DNA from: Methanohalophilus mahii DSM 5219
Lineage (GTDB): Archaea; Halobacteriota; Methanosarcinia; Methanosarcinales; Methanosarcinaceae
Direction of reading: 5' to 3'
DNA: 64,000 nucleotides
Assembly (NCBI RefSeq): GCF_000025865.1
Contig: NC_014002.1
Coordinates: 1,674,001-1,738,000 of the forward strand
Below are positions 45,189-55,592 of this stretch, in pieces (the first letter of the stretch is position 1; each line of letters starts with the position of its first letter). The notes beneath the pieces were generated by a model. That model was not told where the DNA came from. It was given only the letters and a program-made list of their open reading frames with translations, and did no database searches. The position numbers and the translations under genes are program-made.

Positions 45189-45758
45189 TCAGGAAAAGTG
45201 CTTAAAAGACTTATGGGATTTGTGGTTATTACTCTTTATTCCCTCAACTATGCCCATAATATAAGCAGGGATTGCCCCCATAGCCGTGCATGTCTCACAG
45301 GAAGTACCGCCACTACTTATATCAAGGTGGGCAGGGGCCTGTTTTATAATTGATTTTGGCAATCCTTTCCTGCCAAGTCCAACGAGGAACAGATAAGAAT
45401 CTTGATGTATTATTCCCTCTGCAGCATCCATAACTGTCATTCTTTTAGATCCATCTATCCTGGAAGTGGTTGCAACAGGTTTACCAAAATGTGCCGGAAA
45501 ACCTTTTTTTGGAAGGTCCTGTACAAAAAAATGGTGTTCTTCATTGAGTTGTTGCAGATAGGCACCTGATTCTCCTATTGTTGTTTTTTCCACAACGTAC
45601 TTCACAAGTTCATCTTTTTCCATATCAAAAGGAAAATCAAAAAGGGCAAGGCTAAAGCCGAATATCCTGCAAATCGGGGCAGCCCGTGCAATGGCCCTAT
45701 AATGGGCATCAAGGACCTTTATACGATCATAAGTATTGACAATTCCAATAGTCTGCAT
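45189..45758 (-). CDS. DUF531-like conserved archaeal protein
   Basis: A 189-residue soluble protein that resembles the archaeal DUF531 family. The C-terminal half has glycine-rich segments (FLVGLGRKGLPKSIIKQA, DISSGGTSCETCTAMGAIP) that recall the cofactor-binding knot of SPOUT-type RNA methyltransferases; this is inference. A CETC pair is present. The ATG has a GGAGAGAATAAT ribosome binding site, and it follows the GNAT gene with 1 base between, so the two are co-translated. Confidence 0.7.
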   Translation of the reverse strand: MQTIGIVNTYDRIKVLDAHYRAIARAAPICRIFGFSLALFDFPFDMEKDELVKYVVEKTTIGESGAYLQQLNEEHHFFVQDLPKKGFPAHFGKPVATTSRIDGSKRMTVMDAAEGIIHQDSYLFLVGLGRKGLPKSIIKQAPAHLDISSGGTSCETCTAMGAIPAYIMGIVEGIKSNNHKSHKSFKHFS

Positions 45759-45759
45759 A

Positions 45760-46188
45760 TTATTCTCTCCTCCACACCATCACATGCTGGTTGCAATTTT
45801 CCAGGTATTCACAGCATGCACAGTCATCCCACAATTCTTCTCTGGAAGGACTGATTACTTCAACAAAACCTGATTTACTGAAAAAGGATTTGGCCGTGGT
45901 TCTTGCATATACTGCACTGCTCAATGAGAGTTGCAGGGCACTTGAGACGAGCAAAGCACCTATTCCTTTTTTCCTGAATGAAGGGTGAACTGCAACACTA
46001 TGTATCTCCTCAAAGTTATCCCTTACAAATGCTACTGTGCCCACTATCCTATCATCAACTTTTGCCAGCAGAAAATCTCCTGTATCCAAATCTTTTCCGT
46101 CGAGAAAATAGGTACAGAGCAACGAGTCTATTGCTGCCCGATCATCCGGAACAGCCTGGCAAATTGTAATATCCTGTGTAATATGCAT
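45760..46188 (-). CDS. GNAT-family N-acetyltransferase with a cysteine-rich tail
   Basis: A protein of about 142 residues. The acetyl-CoA loop is HPSFRKKGIGALLVSSAL (residue about 75), after the strand EIHSVAV. The C-terminal tail has CACCEYLENCNQH, which could bind zinc and is not part of the usual GNAT fold. A longer start at 46242 is possible, but the ATG at 46188 gives the normal GNAT length. The substrate is unknown. Confidence 0.78.
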   Translation of the reverse strand: MHITQDITICQAVPDDRAAIDSLLCTYFLDGKDLDTGDFLLAKVDDRIVGTVAFVRDNFEEIHSVAVHPSFRKKGIGALLVSSALQLSLSSAVYARTTAKSFFSKSGFVEVISPSREELWDDCACCEYLENCNQHVMVWRRE

Positions 46189-46337
46189 GTTCTCTGAATC
46201 CTGTCCCTGAGGAAAAGGATTTTCTATAAATAGGTATTGCAAATATCATCCGCCACTTATAAATATAAATCCATTTATTCCTGCCTTCAATCTTCTTTCC
46301 ATCAGGAAGACGATTCTTCTCATTGTCGGGGTATAAC

Positions 46338-46910
46338 ATGTTAGAAATACTCAAGAAATCCCTGAAAAAGGCCCCTATTGTAAAACGCGGTAAATACCCC
46401 TATTTCATACATCCGATTACAGATGGTGTACCTGCAATAGATCCCAAGCTGCTTGATGAGATCAGTGACTACATCATAGAGTACTCCGATATGGATGTCG
46501 ACCGGATCCTGTCTATTGAAGCGATGGGAATCCCCCTTGCAACAGCAATTTCTCTGAAAACCGGCATCCCATTTTCTATCGTGCGCAAAAGGCAATACCA
46601 GCTACCCGGTGAAATAAAGATATCCCAGAGCACCGGATATTCTAAAGGTGAACTCTACATAAATGGTATTGAAAAAGGAAACAGGATACTGCTTGTTGAT
46701 GATGTGATCAGTACAGGAGGTACCCTGCGCTTTCTGGTAAAGGCCCTGGAAGAAAAAGGCGTTACTATAAGCGATATAATCGTTATTGTAGGCAGGGGAG
46801 ATGGCGTGCAGCAACTTGCAGGAGAGGGAATAAGGGTCAAAACCCTTGTGGATATAAATGTAAGTGAAGACGGGGTTTCAATACTGGAGGACACCGGTGA
46901 AACTAATTGA
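46338..46910 (+). CDS. hpt: hypoxanthine/adenine phosphoribosyltransferase, archaeal type
   Basis: A 190-residue purine salvage enzyme. It starts [20 protein letters not shown] (canonical for the methanogen enzyme), and has the PRPP-binding motif [16 protein letters not shown] (residue about 120) and the [12 protein letters not shown] substrate region. The ATG at 46338 is preferred over the upstream TTG. Its 3' end overlaps dph2 by 14 bases. Confidence 0.93.
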   Translation: MLEILKKSLKKAPIVKRGKYPYFIHPITDGVPAIDPKLLDEISDYIIEYSDMDVDRILSIEAMGIPLATAISLKTGIPFSIVRKRQYQLPGEIKISQSTGYSKGELYINGIEKGNRILLVDDVISTGGTLRFLVKALEEKGVTISDIIVIVGRGDGVQQLAGEGIRVKTLVDINVSEDGVSILEDTGETN

Positions 46911-47880
46911 GAATTTTGACATTGACCTGGAATCCATTGTAAATATGGTTATTCAGGAAAAAGCCACAAAAGTAGGCCTCCAGCTGCCCGAAGGATTCAA
47001 ACGCCAGGCAATGGAGATTGCAGGATATATAGAGGATAATACCGATGCAGAAACCCTCATTTCCGGCAACCCCTGCTATGGGGCATGCGATCTTGATGTG
47101 CAACTTATCAAAGATACCGATCTTGTATTCCATTTCGGCCATTCCAGACTCGAGCCCTCTGAAAATGTAGTTTATATTGAGGCACCCTCCCATCTCGATA
47201 TAAGTGACGTGGTTTTTCAGGCTGCAGACAAACTTAAAGGAAAAAGGGTAGGCCTACTTACTACTGTGCAACACGTGCATAAACTGGAAGAAGTAAGGAA
47301 GATCCTTGAAGAAAAAGGATTCGAAACCATTATAGGAGAAGGAGATGGACGGATAGTGCATCCGGGACAGGTACTTGGCTGCAATTTTTCAGCGGCATAT
47401 GACATAACCTGTGAAGAATATCTGTATATTGGCGGAGGGAAGTTCCATCCGCTGGGTATAGCCCTTTCAACAGGCAAACCTGTACTCTGTGCAAATCCGT
47501 TTACTTCATCCATCGAACACATCGATCTCAAGCAAATTATGAAAAAACGATATGCAGCAATTGCAAAAACCATGGAAAAAAAGAAGTTTTGTATACTGGT
47601 ATCCACAAAACCCGGGCAGGAAAGAATGGAACTTGCCAGGAATATAAGGGACATTGCCAGAGAAAAAGGAAAAGAGGCATACATTGTAACAATGGATCTC
47701 ATTACACCCGACCAGCTCCTGCAATTCCAGGCGGATGCATATGTCAATACAGCATGCCCCAGAATTGCAATTGACGAGGCAGGAAGATTCCCGGCCCCCA
47801 TGTTAACTCCCCCTGAATTTGAAATCATACTGGGAATACGTGAATGGGAAGAACTGGTTTTTGATGAGATAAGGGAATGA
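46897..47880 (+). CDS. dph2: diphthamide biosynthesis radical enzyme Dph2
   Basis: A 327-residue non-classical radical SAM enzyme that makes the first step of diphthamide on elongation factor 2. The three dispersed cluster cysteines are visible in [14 protein letters not shown] and NTACPRI. The start is GTG at 46897 with GGAGG 6 bases upstream, inside the end of hpt. The length matches archaeal Dph2 homodimers. Confidence 0.95.
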   Translation: MKLIENFDIDLESIVNMVIQEKATKVGLQLPEGFKRQAMEIAGYIEDNTDAETLISGNPCYGACDLDVQLIKDTDLVFHFGHSRLEPSENVVYIEAPSHLDISDVVFQAADKLKGKRVGLLTTVQHVHKLEEVRKILEEKGFETIIGEGDGRIVHPGQVLGCNFSAAYDITCEEYLYIGGGKFHPLGIALSTGKPVLCANPFTSSIEHIDLKQIMKKRYAAIAKTMEKKKFCILVSTKPGQERMELARNIRDIAREKGKEAYIVTMDLITPDQLLQFQADAYVNTACPRIAIDEAGRFPAPMLTPPEFEIILGIREWEELVFDEIRE

Positions 47881-47883
47881 TAG

Positions 47884-48489
47884 ATGAAACAGCGAAAACT
47901 CGAGATGCTACTGCAAAAGGTCAGGGGGTTTGATGACCCCGATCCTGCACTGGAACAATATGCCACACCCGCCCCTCTGGCCGCTGAAATATTACATTTT
48001 GCATACATGAAGGGAGATCTTGAAGATACAGTTTTTGATATGGGATGTGGCACCGGGATACTTGCAATCGGTGCCGCAATTCTGGGAACCCCAGAGGTCG
48101 TGGGATATGATAGTGACCCGAAAGCAATAAATGTTGCAAGAGAAAATGCCGTGTTGATGGGTGTTGAAGTTGAATTTGTTAATTGCCCTATAGAAAAGGT
48201 GAGTGGAAAAGCGAACACTGTTGTAATGAATCCCCCGTTTGGCGCCCAATGTAAGGGAAGTGACAGACCTTTTCTCTCAGCTGCTCTAAATGCAGGGAAT
48301 GCCATCTATTCTATTCATAACAGCGGAAGTTTTAACTTTATAAGGCAATACATAAAGCCATCAGTTATTACCGAGTGGTATACTACATCTTTCCCGCTAA
48401 AAAGAACATTTAAATTCCATAAAAAAGATGTAGAACGAATTGAGGTAGAAATATACAGAATGAACTCCTTATCACATCATAATTATTGA
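47884..48489 (+). CDS. METTL5-like RNA N6-adenine methyltransferase
   Basis: A 201-residue Rossmann methyltransferase (COG2263). It starts KQRKLEMLLQKVRGFDDPDPALEQYATP, typical of the family, with SAM motif FDMGCGTGILAIGA (residue about 50) and catalytic NPPFG (residue about 116). The eukaryotic homologue METTL5 modifies small-subunit rRNA adenine; rRNA is the likely target here. It overlaps the csl4 frame by 4 bases. Confidence 0.88.
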   Translation: MKQRKLEMLLQKVRGFDDPDPALEQYATPAPLAAEILHFAYMKGDLEDTVFDMGCGTGILAIGAAILGTPEVVGYDSDPKAINVARENAVLMGVEVEFVNCPIEKVSGKANTVVMNPPFGAQCKGSDRPFLSAALNAGNAIYSIHNSGSFNFIRQYIKPSVITEWYTTSFPLKRTFKFHKKDVERIEVEIYRMNSLSHHNY

Positions 48490-49262
48490 AACTAAGAGGG
48501 ATTATTATTAGGATACGCAACAAAAAGAAGGCCACTAGAAGGAAAATCAAGGGTTCTTCAAAGAAGGATGAAAAAGAAGAAAATCAAAATCCAAAAACTA
48601 AGGGCCAGCAAAAGGAAAAGAGAGAAGCTAGGGAGAAAAATACTGAAAACCTGAAAAAAGAGAAACCCCAGAAGCATCTCAAAGAAGAAGCTGAAAAGCA
48701 CATTGAAGAGCAGTTTGTGCTGCCCGGTGATATTGTCGGTACTAACGAAGAGTATGAAGCCGGTGAAGGGACCTATACATTAAGAGGGAACATATATTCA
48801 ACCAGGACAGGAAATGTTGAGATTGACAGGAAAAAACGTAGTGTTTCCGTGCGGGCTACATCCGAACTTCCACCTGTAATAAAGAAAGATGATATTGTAG
48901 TCGGCAATGTGGTGAATGTACGTGATTCAATGGCGCTTGTACAGATAGCAGCCATAAAAGGCCATGGTGAAAGGGAAGTCAACAATCCCGGAATTGCCGC
49001 CATCCACATATCAAATATCAAGGAAGATTACGTCAAGAACATAGCCAATGAACTTGCCCTTATGGATGTTGTTAAGGCAAAGGTGATTGATATTGATAGC
49101 ATGCGCCTGAGTATTGCTGCAAAGGAACTGGGTGTTATGTCCGCAGTTTGTGGCAGATGTGGCGAAGCCCTTGCTATTGAAGAAGGAAAACTGAAATGTC
49201 CCGCCTGTGGCAGGATTGAAAAGCGTAAACTTTCCGCTGATTATGGAACAGGAATTATCTAA
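48486..49262 (+). CDS. csl4: exosome RNA-binding subunit Csl4 with a long charged N-terminal extension
   Basis: The core (residues about 75-258) is a normal archaeal Csl4: an N-terminal domain starting FVLPGDIVGTNEEYEAGEGTY, an S1 domain (VGNVVNVRDSMALVQI), and a C-terminal zinc ribbon (CGRCGEALAIEEGKLKCPACG). It caps the archaeal exosome and binds DnaG. About 70 residues of Lys/Glu-rich sequence precede the core. The only in-frame start codon found upstream is TTG at 48486, without a clear ribosome binding site, so the start is uncertain. Confidence 0.88.
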   Translation: MKLRGIIIRIRNKKKATRRKIKGSSKKDEKEENQNPKTKGQQKEKREAREKNTENLKKEKPQKHLKEEAEKHIEEQFVLPGDIVGTNEEYEAGEGTYTLRGNIYSTRTGNVEIDRKKRSVSVRATSELPPVIKKDDIVVGNVVNVRDSMALVQIAAIKGHGEREVNNPGIAAIHISNIKEDYVKNIANELALMDVVKAKVIDIDSMRLSIAAKELGVMSAVCGRCGEALAIEEGKLKCPACGRIEKRKLSADYGTGII

Positions 49263-49285
49263 CGCAAAGGGCCAGGAGATTTATT

Positions 49286-50745
<1,460 letters not shown>

Positions 50746-50812
50746 GGGTCAGAAGGTTGCACTTTCTCCCACGAAACTTTTATTATCTACAGAGCCTATA
50801 TATTTTTACCGA

Positions 50813-50884
50813 GCGGCTGTGGTTTAGTGGCTATGACCTGAGCTTCCCAAGCTTAGAACCCGGGTTCGAATCCCGGCAGCCGCA
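50813..50884 (+). tRNA. tRNA-Gly (anticodon CCC)
   Basis: Acceptor GCGGCTG pairs with CAGCCGC, discriminator A is at 50884 and no CCA is encoded. The anticodon loop TTCCCAA, closed by TGAGC/GCTTA, gives anticodon CCC (50846-50848). The T arm CCGGG-TTCGAAT-CCCGG is intact. A TATA element (CTATATATTTTT) lies just upstream. Confidence 0.95.
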
Positions 50885-50980
50885 TCCTTTTTTAAAACTC
50901 AATCGTTCATAGTATGCAATTCGTGTACACTAACATTATCCTGCATAAATAAAGAATTCTGCAAAGGCAAGCCCAAATAA

Positions 50981-50990
50981 TATATAAAGA
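50981..50990 (+). promoter_or_regulatory. TATA box of the rhodanese/EgtD operon, leaderless arrangement
   Basis: TATATAAAGA ends 20 bases before the ATG at 51010. With about 25 bases from the TATA centre to the start site, transcription would begin at or within a few bases of the ATG. No Shine-Dalgarno sequence is seen, which supports a leaderless messenger. Confidence 0.5.
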
Positions 50991-51009
50991 TTTAAACCAA
51001 TTGTACTCC

Positions 51010-52272
51010 ATGGGTAAAATTACAACTAAACAGTTAGCAGAAGACCTGGACAACTATAAGGTAATTGATATAAGATCCATTGATGCTTATAATGGCTGGA
51101 AAGAAGCCGCAGAGGCAAGAGGCGGGCACATCAAGGGTGCAAAAACGCTGCCTTACAAATGGTTACACTATATTGACTGGATAGAAATAGTCAGGAATAA
51201 AGGAATTCTGCCGGAAGATTCTCTTGTCATTTATGGGTATGACCCACAGAAAGCAGAAGAGGTGGCAAGGCAATTTGAAAAAGCCGGGTATCCTGATGTA
51301 ACTGTTTTCAATAATTTTCTCGAATGGGCAGAAAAAGATTTGCCCATGGAGCATCTTGAAAGATATGAGCACCTGGTTTCAGCGGATTGGCTTAATCAAT
51401 TGATCACAACAAATAATGCTCCGGAATACAGCAATAATAAGTTCGTTATCTGTCATTCCCATTACAGGAACCTTTTTGATTATGATGAAGGCCATATTCC
51501 CGGCGCAATCCCTATGGACACAAACTCCCTTGAGTCTCCAGAGACATGGAACCGCCGCTCACCGGAAGAACTAAAAGCTGCTCTGGAAGAGGCAGGTATA
51601 ACATATGACACAACAGTCATTCTCTATGGAAAATTCTCTTCACCAAATAATGATGATCAGTTTCCGGGAAGCAGCGCAGGCCATCTCGGTGCAATGAGAT
51701 GCGCTTTCATAATGCTTTATGCAGGTGTGGAAGATGTCCGCATACTAAATGGTGGTCTCCAGTCATGGCTGGATTCTGGTTATGAAGTCACTACAGTTCC
51801 TTCTAAAAATGAAAAAGTATCTTTTGGAATTGACATACCTCAAAAACCGGAAATTGCTGTTGATCTTGAAGAAGCAAAAGAGATCCTTGCGTCCCCTGAC
51901 AAGAACCTCGTAAGTGTCAGAAGCTGGAAGGAGTACATTGGAGAAGTAAGTGGCTACAATTATATTGAAAAGAAAGGAAGGATTCCGGGAGCGGTATTTG
52001 CTGACTGTGGAACAGATGCCTACCACATGGAAAACTACAGGAACCTGGATCATACCATGCGTGAATACCATGAAATTGCAGCAAACTGGAAGAAAATTGG
52101 GATTACTCCCGATAAACGCAATGCATTTTACTGTGGAACTGGCTGGAGGGGCAGTGAAGCCTTTTTAAATGCATGGCTTATGGGCTGGGATAAAGCAGCA
52201 GTCTATGATGGTGGATGGTTTGAATGGAGCAGTAACAATCTTCCTTTTGAAACGGGGGTTCCTGAAGAATGA
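51010..52272 (+). CDS. three-domain rhodanese sulfurtransferase, EanB-like
   Basis: A 420-residue protein of three rhodanese-like domains (about 5-120, 125-270 and 290-415). Only the third has an active-site cysteine, in FYCGTGWRGSE (Cys about 375); the equivalent loops of the first (IYGYDPQKAEE) and second (LYGKFSSPNND) have none. Length, domain count and single C-terminal Cys-Gly-Thr-Gly-Trp-Arg loop match EanB, which inserts sulfur into trimethylhistidine using a persulfide, as I recall from Chlorobium limicola. It is followed with a 4-base overlap by a histidine trimethylase, which supports this role. The alternative is a generic thiosulfate sulfurtransferase. Confidence 0.8.
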   Translation: MGKITTKQLAEDLDNYKVIDIRSIDAYNGWKEAAEARGGHIKGAKTLPYKWLHYIDWIEIVRNKGILPEDSLVIYGYDPQKAEEVARQFEKAGYPDVTVFNNFLEWAEKDLPMEHLERYEHLVSADWLNQLITTNNAPEYSNNKFVICHSHYRNLFDYDEGHIPGAIPMDTNSLESPETWNRRSPEELKAALEEAGITYDTTVILYGKFSSPNNDDQFPGSSAGHLGAMRCAFIMLYAGVEDVRILNGGLQSWLDSGYEVTTVPSKNEKVSFGIDIPQKPEIAVDLEEAKEILASPDKNLVSVRSWKEYIGEVSGYNYIEKKGRIPGAVFADCGTDAYHMENYRNLDHTMREYHEIAANWKKIGITPDKRNAFYCGTGWRGSEAFLNAWLMGWDKAAVYDGGWFEWSSNNLPFETGVPEE

Positions 52273-53231
52273 TCATAGAAGATTTTATGCCAAAAGTTGG
52301 AGAAAGTTCTATCAGGGAAGAGATGATCAATTGCCTGAGGGGAAATCCTAAAACACTTCCGTCCGTATTTTTCTATGACCATAAGGGTTCTGAATTGTTT
52401 GAGACTATCACTAATCTAGAAGAATATTATCCTCCAAAGATTGAGATTCCATTGCTCAGGTCAACTGCTCAAAAATTGAAACAAGAATTGAAAGACTGCG
52501 ATCTTGTAGAGCTTGGAAGTGGAGATTGCTCAAAAATTTCTGTCTTTCTTGATGAAATACCAGAAGAGATTCGCCAGACTATAGTATACTATCCGGTTGA
52601 TGTATGCAAACAAGCTATAGAGAAATCCGCCTGTAATCTTCAGGACAGATATCCTGAAATGAATATCCATGGGATTACTGCTGACTTCCTTGGGCATATT
52701 GAAAAAATCCCTGCAAAAAGGAGAAGATTCTTCTGCTTCTTCGGAAGCACAATCGGCAATCTTACTGAAGTACAGGCAATGCAATTCATGACAGACCTTG
52801 GCAACGTTATGAATAAGAACGACAGGCTTCTTCTGGGAGTGGACATGGTAAAAGATATTGATATCATCGAAAAAGCCTATAATGATGGCCAGGGTGTTAC
52901 TGCAGAATTTAACAAGAATATATTAGAAGTTGTAAATGATCACATTAAAACTGATTTCTATCCAGAGGAATTTGTTCATGTTGCATTTTTCAATAAAAAA
53001 TATTCCCGAATCGAGATGCACCTGAAGGCGAAAAAAGATCTGGAAATAACAAGCCCCCTATTAAAAGAGCGGATAGTATTCAGAAAAGGCGAGACCATCC
53101 ACACAGAAAACTCTCATAAATATACTGTTGATGGCATCAATAAAATGGCAGATGCTGCAGGGCTTTCTGTAGAGAATATATTTAACGATGATAAAAAATG
53201 GTTCTCCCTTGCTGAAATGGTGAAACAATGA
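52269..53231 (+). CDS. egtD: EgtD/EanA-type L-histidine N-alpha-methyltransferase
   Basis: A 320-residue SAM-dependent enzyme that would trimethylate histidine to hercynine. Family landmarks are FYDHKGSELFETIT (residue about 35), LEEYYPPKIE, DLVELGSGD (SAM site, about 79), FFGSTIGNLTEVQA (about 155; the Asn binds the substrate amino group in EgtD) and ENSHKYTVD (about 285), where Glu-x-Ser matches the pair that binds the imidazole ring in EgtD. These residues favour histidine rather than another substrate. It overlaps the rhodanese stop (ATGA) and the sufS start. Confidence 0.9.
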   Translation: MIIEDFMPKVGESSIREEMINCLRGNPKTLPSVFFYDHKGSELFETITNLEEYYPPKIEIPLLRSTAQKLKQELKDCDLVELGSGDCSKISVFLDEIPEEIRQTIVYYPVDVCKQAIEKSACNLQDRYPEMNIHGITADFLGHIEKIPAKRRRFFCFFGSTIGNLTEVQAMQFMTDLGNVMNKNDRLLLGVDMVKDIDIIEKAYNDGQGVTAEFNKNILEVVNDHIKTDFYPEEFVHVAFFNKKYSRIEMHLKAKKDLEITSPLLKERIVFRKGETIHTENSHKYTVDGINKMADAAGLSVENIFNDDKKWFSLAEMVKQ

Positions 53232-54409
53232 CAGGTTTTGCAAAAGATTTCCCTATACTTGCACAGAAAGTCTATGGAAAACGTCTGGTTTATCTTGATA
53301 ACGCGGCAACAACACAGAAACCAAACTCTGTGATTGATACAATATCTGATTTCTATAAGACTGATTACAGTAATATTCATAGGGGAGTGCATTACCTGAG
53401 CGAGAGATCAAGTGAAAGGTATGAGAAAACCAGAGAAAAAGTCAGTGACTTCATAGGTGCCCGCAACTCCAGTGAAGTGACATTTACTGCCGGAACTACC
53501 GATGCCATAAATCAGGTCGCACGTTCACTTGAACCTTCCTTAAGGGGAAATGAAGTCCTGGTAACCGGTGTGGAACACCACTCAAATATCGTCCCCTGGC
53601 AGATGGCAGAAGCAAAACTAAAGGCAATTCCGATGGATGAGGATTGCAATTTGCTGCTGGACTCTGTAGATATCACAGATAAGACAAAATTGGTTGCTAT
53701 CAGTCATGTCTCAAATGTCCTTGGTTCTGTAAACGATATCAAGGAAATAACTGAAATTGCAAAAGACCATGATGTCCCGGTTCTGGTGGATGCTGCCCAA
53801 TCAATACAGCATCTACCCCTAGACGTAAAAGACATTGACTGTGATTTTTTGGTTGCTTCAGGCCACAAGATGTATGCATCAACCGGAGCTGGGGTGCTTT
53901 ATACAAACGATCGCTTCAGTGACCTCATGCCGGCAAAGGGCGGAGGAGGCATGGTTGATAAAGTAAGTCTCGAAAAAACAACATATCAAGAACCCCCGTT
54001 AAGATATGAAGCAGGCACACCGCACATTGCAGGAATAATAAGCATGGGTGCATCGATTGATTACATGCAAAAAATTGGTTTGGAAAAAATAGAAAAGCAT
54101 GAGAATGACGTATATTCTTACGCAAGAGACAGATTGCTGGAAATGGATAACGTGACAGTTTATGGAAATACTACCCGGATGTGCGGGTCAATCTCCTTTA
54201 ATCTGGATCAGGTCCACCATTATGACGTCGGCCTGATGATGGATAAGATGGGAGTAGCTGTCAGAACAGGTCATCATTGTGCCCAGCCATTGATGGAATC
54301 CCTCACAATAGAAGGGACAGTACGGGCAAGTTTTGCATTGTATAATACAAAAGAAGATGTGGACAGGCTTATTGAAGGGATTGAAAAAGTAGAGATGATG
54401 TACACGTGA
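53228..54409 (+). CDS. sufS: SufS-type cysteine desulfurase
   Basis: A 393-residue group II cysteine desulfurase. It has YLDNAATTQKP, EHHSNIVPWQ, the PLP lysine in VASGHKMYASTG (residue about 222) and the persulfide cysteine in VRTGHHCAQPLM (residue about 350). It releases sulfane sulfur from cysteine and hands it to SufE, encoded next with a 4-base overlap. Being inside the rhodanese/EgtD operon, it is the likely persulfide source for that sulfurtransferase. Confidence 0.93.
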   Translation: MTGFAKDFPILAQKVYGKRLVYLDNAATTQKPNSVIDTISDFYKTDYSNIHRGVHYLSERSSERYEKTREKVSDFIGARNSSEVTFTAGTTDAINQVARSLEPSLRGNEVLVTGVEHHSNIVPWQMAEAKLKAIPMDEDCNLLLDSVDITDKTKLVAISHVSNVLGSVNDIKEITEIAKDHDVPVLVDAAQSIQHLPLDVKDIDCDFLVASGHKMYASTGAGVLYTNDRFSDLMPAKGGGGMVDKVSLEKTTYQEPPLRYEAGTPHIAGIISMGASIDYMQKIGLEKIEKHENDVYSYARDRLLEMDNVTVYGNTTRMCGSISFNLDQVHHYDVGLMMDKMGVAVRTGHHCAQPLMESLTIEGTVRASFALYNTKEDVDRLIEGIEKVEMMYT

Positions 54410-54828
54410 CAGATGCTATCCAGGATGAAATAATAGGGGAATTTGATGGCCTTGAATGGCTTGAAAAATATGACCTCCTAATCCGTTCGGCCAGAGAGCT
54501 TGAACCCATGGATGAAGAGTTCAGGACCGATGATAATTCGATAAGCGGCTGCCAATCCAGGGTCTGGATCAGGAGTTATAAAAAGGATGGGAAATTGATC
54601 TTTGATCTCGATAGTGATGCCATGATAACCAAGGGTATTATGGCCCTCTTACTCAGGGTGGTAAACAATCGGCATCCTCAGGAAATTGCAAACATTGATC
54701 TGTACTTTCTTGAAAAAACCGGATTGAAATCAAATCTCTCACCCGCAAGATCAGACGGACTGCGGGCAATCATCAAGAGGATTAAAGAAATAGCTCAAAA
54801 TGAGGTTGGCCAGAGCAACTTTCAATAA
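54406..54828 (+). CDS. sufE: SufE-type sulfur acceptor protein
   Basis: A 140-residue SufE-family protein with the active-site cysteine in NSISGCQSRVWI (Cys about 49) and the C-terminal LKSNLSPARSDGL motif. The start is GTG at 54406, within the sufS stop. It takes persulfide from SufS and may pass it to the rhodanese at the head of the operon. There are no sufBC genes in this operon, so Fe-S assembly is not its only possible use. Confidence 0.92.
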   Translation: MTDAIQDEIIGEFDGLEWLEKYDLLIRSARELEPMDEEFRTDDNSISGCQSRVWIRSYKKDGKLIFDLDSDAMITKGIMALLLRVVNNRHPQEIANIDLYFLEKTGLKSNLSPARSDGLRAIIKRIKEIAQNEVGQSNFQ

Positions 54829-54954
54829 TGACATATAATTTCATAATACCGGTCATACAGAATTTGTATTTACAAAAAGTAGCAATAAAACAGCCAACAA
54901 AAATATAAATTATTAATCATTATAGATATCTGCAGACAACAAGAGGTTGAAACA

Positions 54955-55281
54955 ATGGAAGATGACTATGATGAACTCGACGATGTGATTATGCAGAAAC
55001 AATCAAAAGGTGAATCTGTCAAAAAAGAGCATGATATGTTGAATAAGGCTGCATCGCATCCATTAAGAAGGAAAATCGTCAAAACAATAGGAGCCTTTGG
55101 GATCAACACAGATGAATTAGCCGCAAATATCGATGAAGATCCTTCTGTACTGAAATACCACATCGACTTCCTGCTCAACGGGGAACTGGTCAGGATTGAA
55201 AATGATGAATACAGGCTGACAGACAAGGGTATTGAGTTACTTTCCGACTGCCAGTCCGGCAAATCAAATCCTAAATGTTAA
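54955..55281 (+). CDS. ArsR-like winged-helix protein
   Basis: A 108-residue protein. An acidic N-terminus is followed by a winged helix (about 30-100): NKAASHPLRRKIVKTIGAFG, the recognition helix DPSVLKYHIDFLL and the wing IENDEYRLTDKG. It is a likely DNA-binding regulator. It has its own AGAGGTTGA ribosome binding site and lies 126 bases after sufE; whether it controls the sulfur operon is open. Confidence 0.8.
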   Translation: MEDDYDELDDVIMQKQSKGESVKKEHDMLNKAASHPLRRKIVKTIGAFGINTDELAANIDEDPSVLKYHIDFLLNGELVRIENDEYRLTDKGIELLSDCQSGKSNPKC

Positions 55282-55362
55282 AATTGGTTTGCAAACTTTC
55301 CAGACATAAATTTCCACAAACCTCTTTAACTCAAAAACCAATAGAAAGTATGGAGGAGTATT

Positions 55363-55569
55363 ATGAATTGCGCAATTTGCGGAGCAGAAGCAGACAGTGA
55401 ATACTGTAAGAAATGTGAGAAAATCCTGGATGAGATCGTCCAGCGTGTCGGTGAAAAGCGCTGGAGTGCAATGGACGATTGCAGCTACATATACCCGATG
55501 ATCAAAAGGGCTGCAAAGGGGGAGCTCTCGGTCAACGATATAATAAATGCAATGGAAGTAGAAGACTAA
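55363..55569 (+). CDS. small four-cysteine zinc-binding protein
   Basis: A 68-residue protein with CAICGAEADSEYCKKC, a CX2C-CX2C knuckle at the N-terminus, followed by two predicted helices (residues about 20-60). There is a strong GGAGGAG ribosome binding site. I do not recognise a named family. It is directly followed by the cytochrome b5-like gene, 23 bases away. Confidence 0.75.
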   Translation: MNCAICGAEADSEYCKKCEKILDEIVQRVGEKRWSAMDDCSYIYPMIKRAAKGELSVNDIINAMEVED

Positions 55570-55592
55570 ATCCTTATGGGGAGTGGAATTTT

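Noticed and set aside
47217..48305. Long minus-strand open frame opposite dph2 and the methylase
   Set aside because: It is a serine/proline-rich shadow of two well-supported genes, with no family similarity or ribosome binding site.
51010..53231. Interpretation of the operon as selenoneine synthesis
   Set aside because: No selenium-specific gene such as SenA, SenB or SelD is present; the sulfur genes sufS and sufE are.
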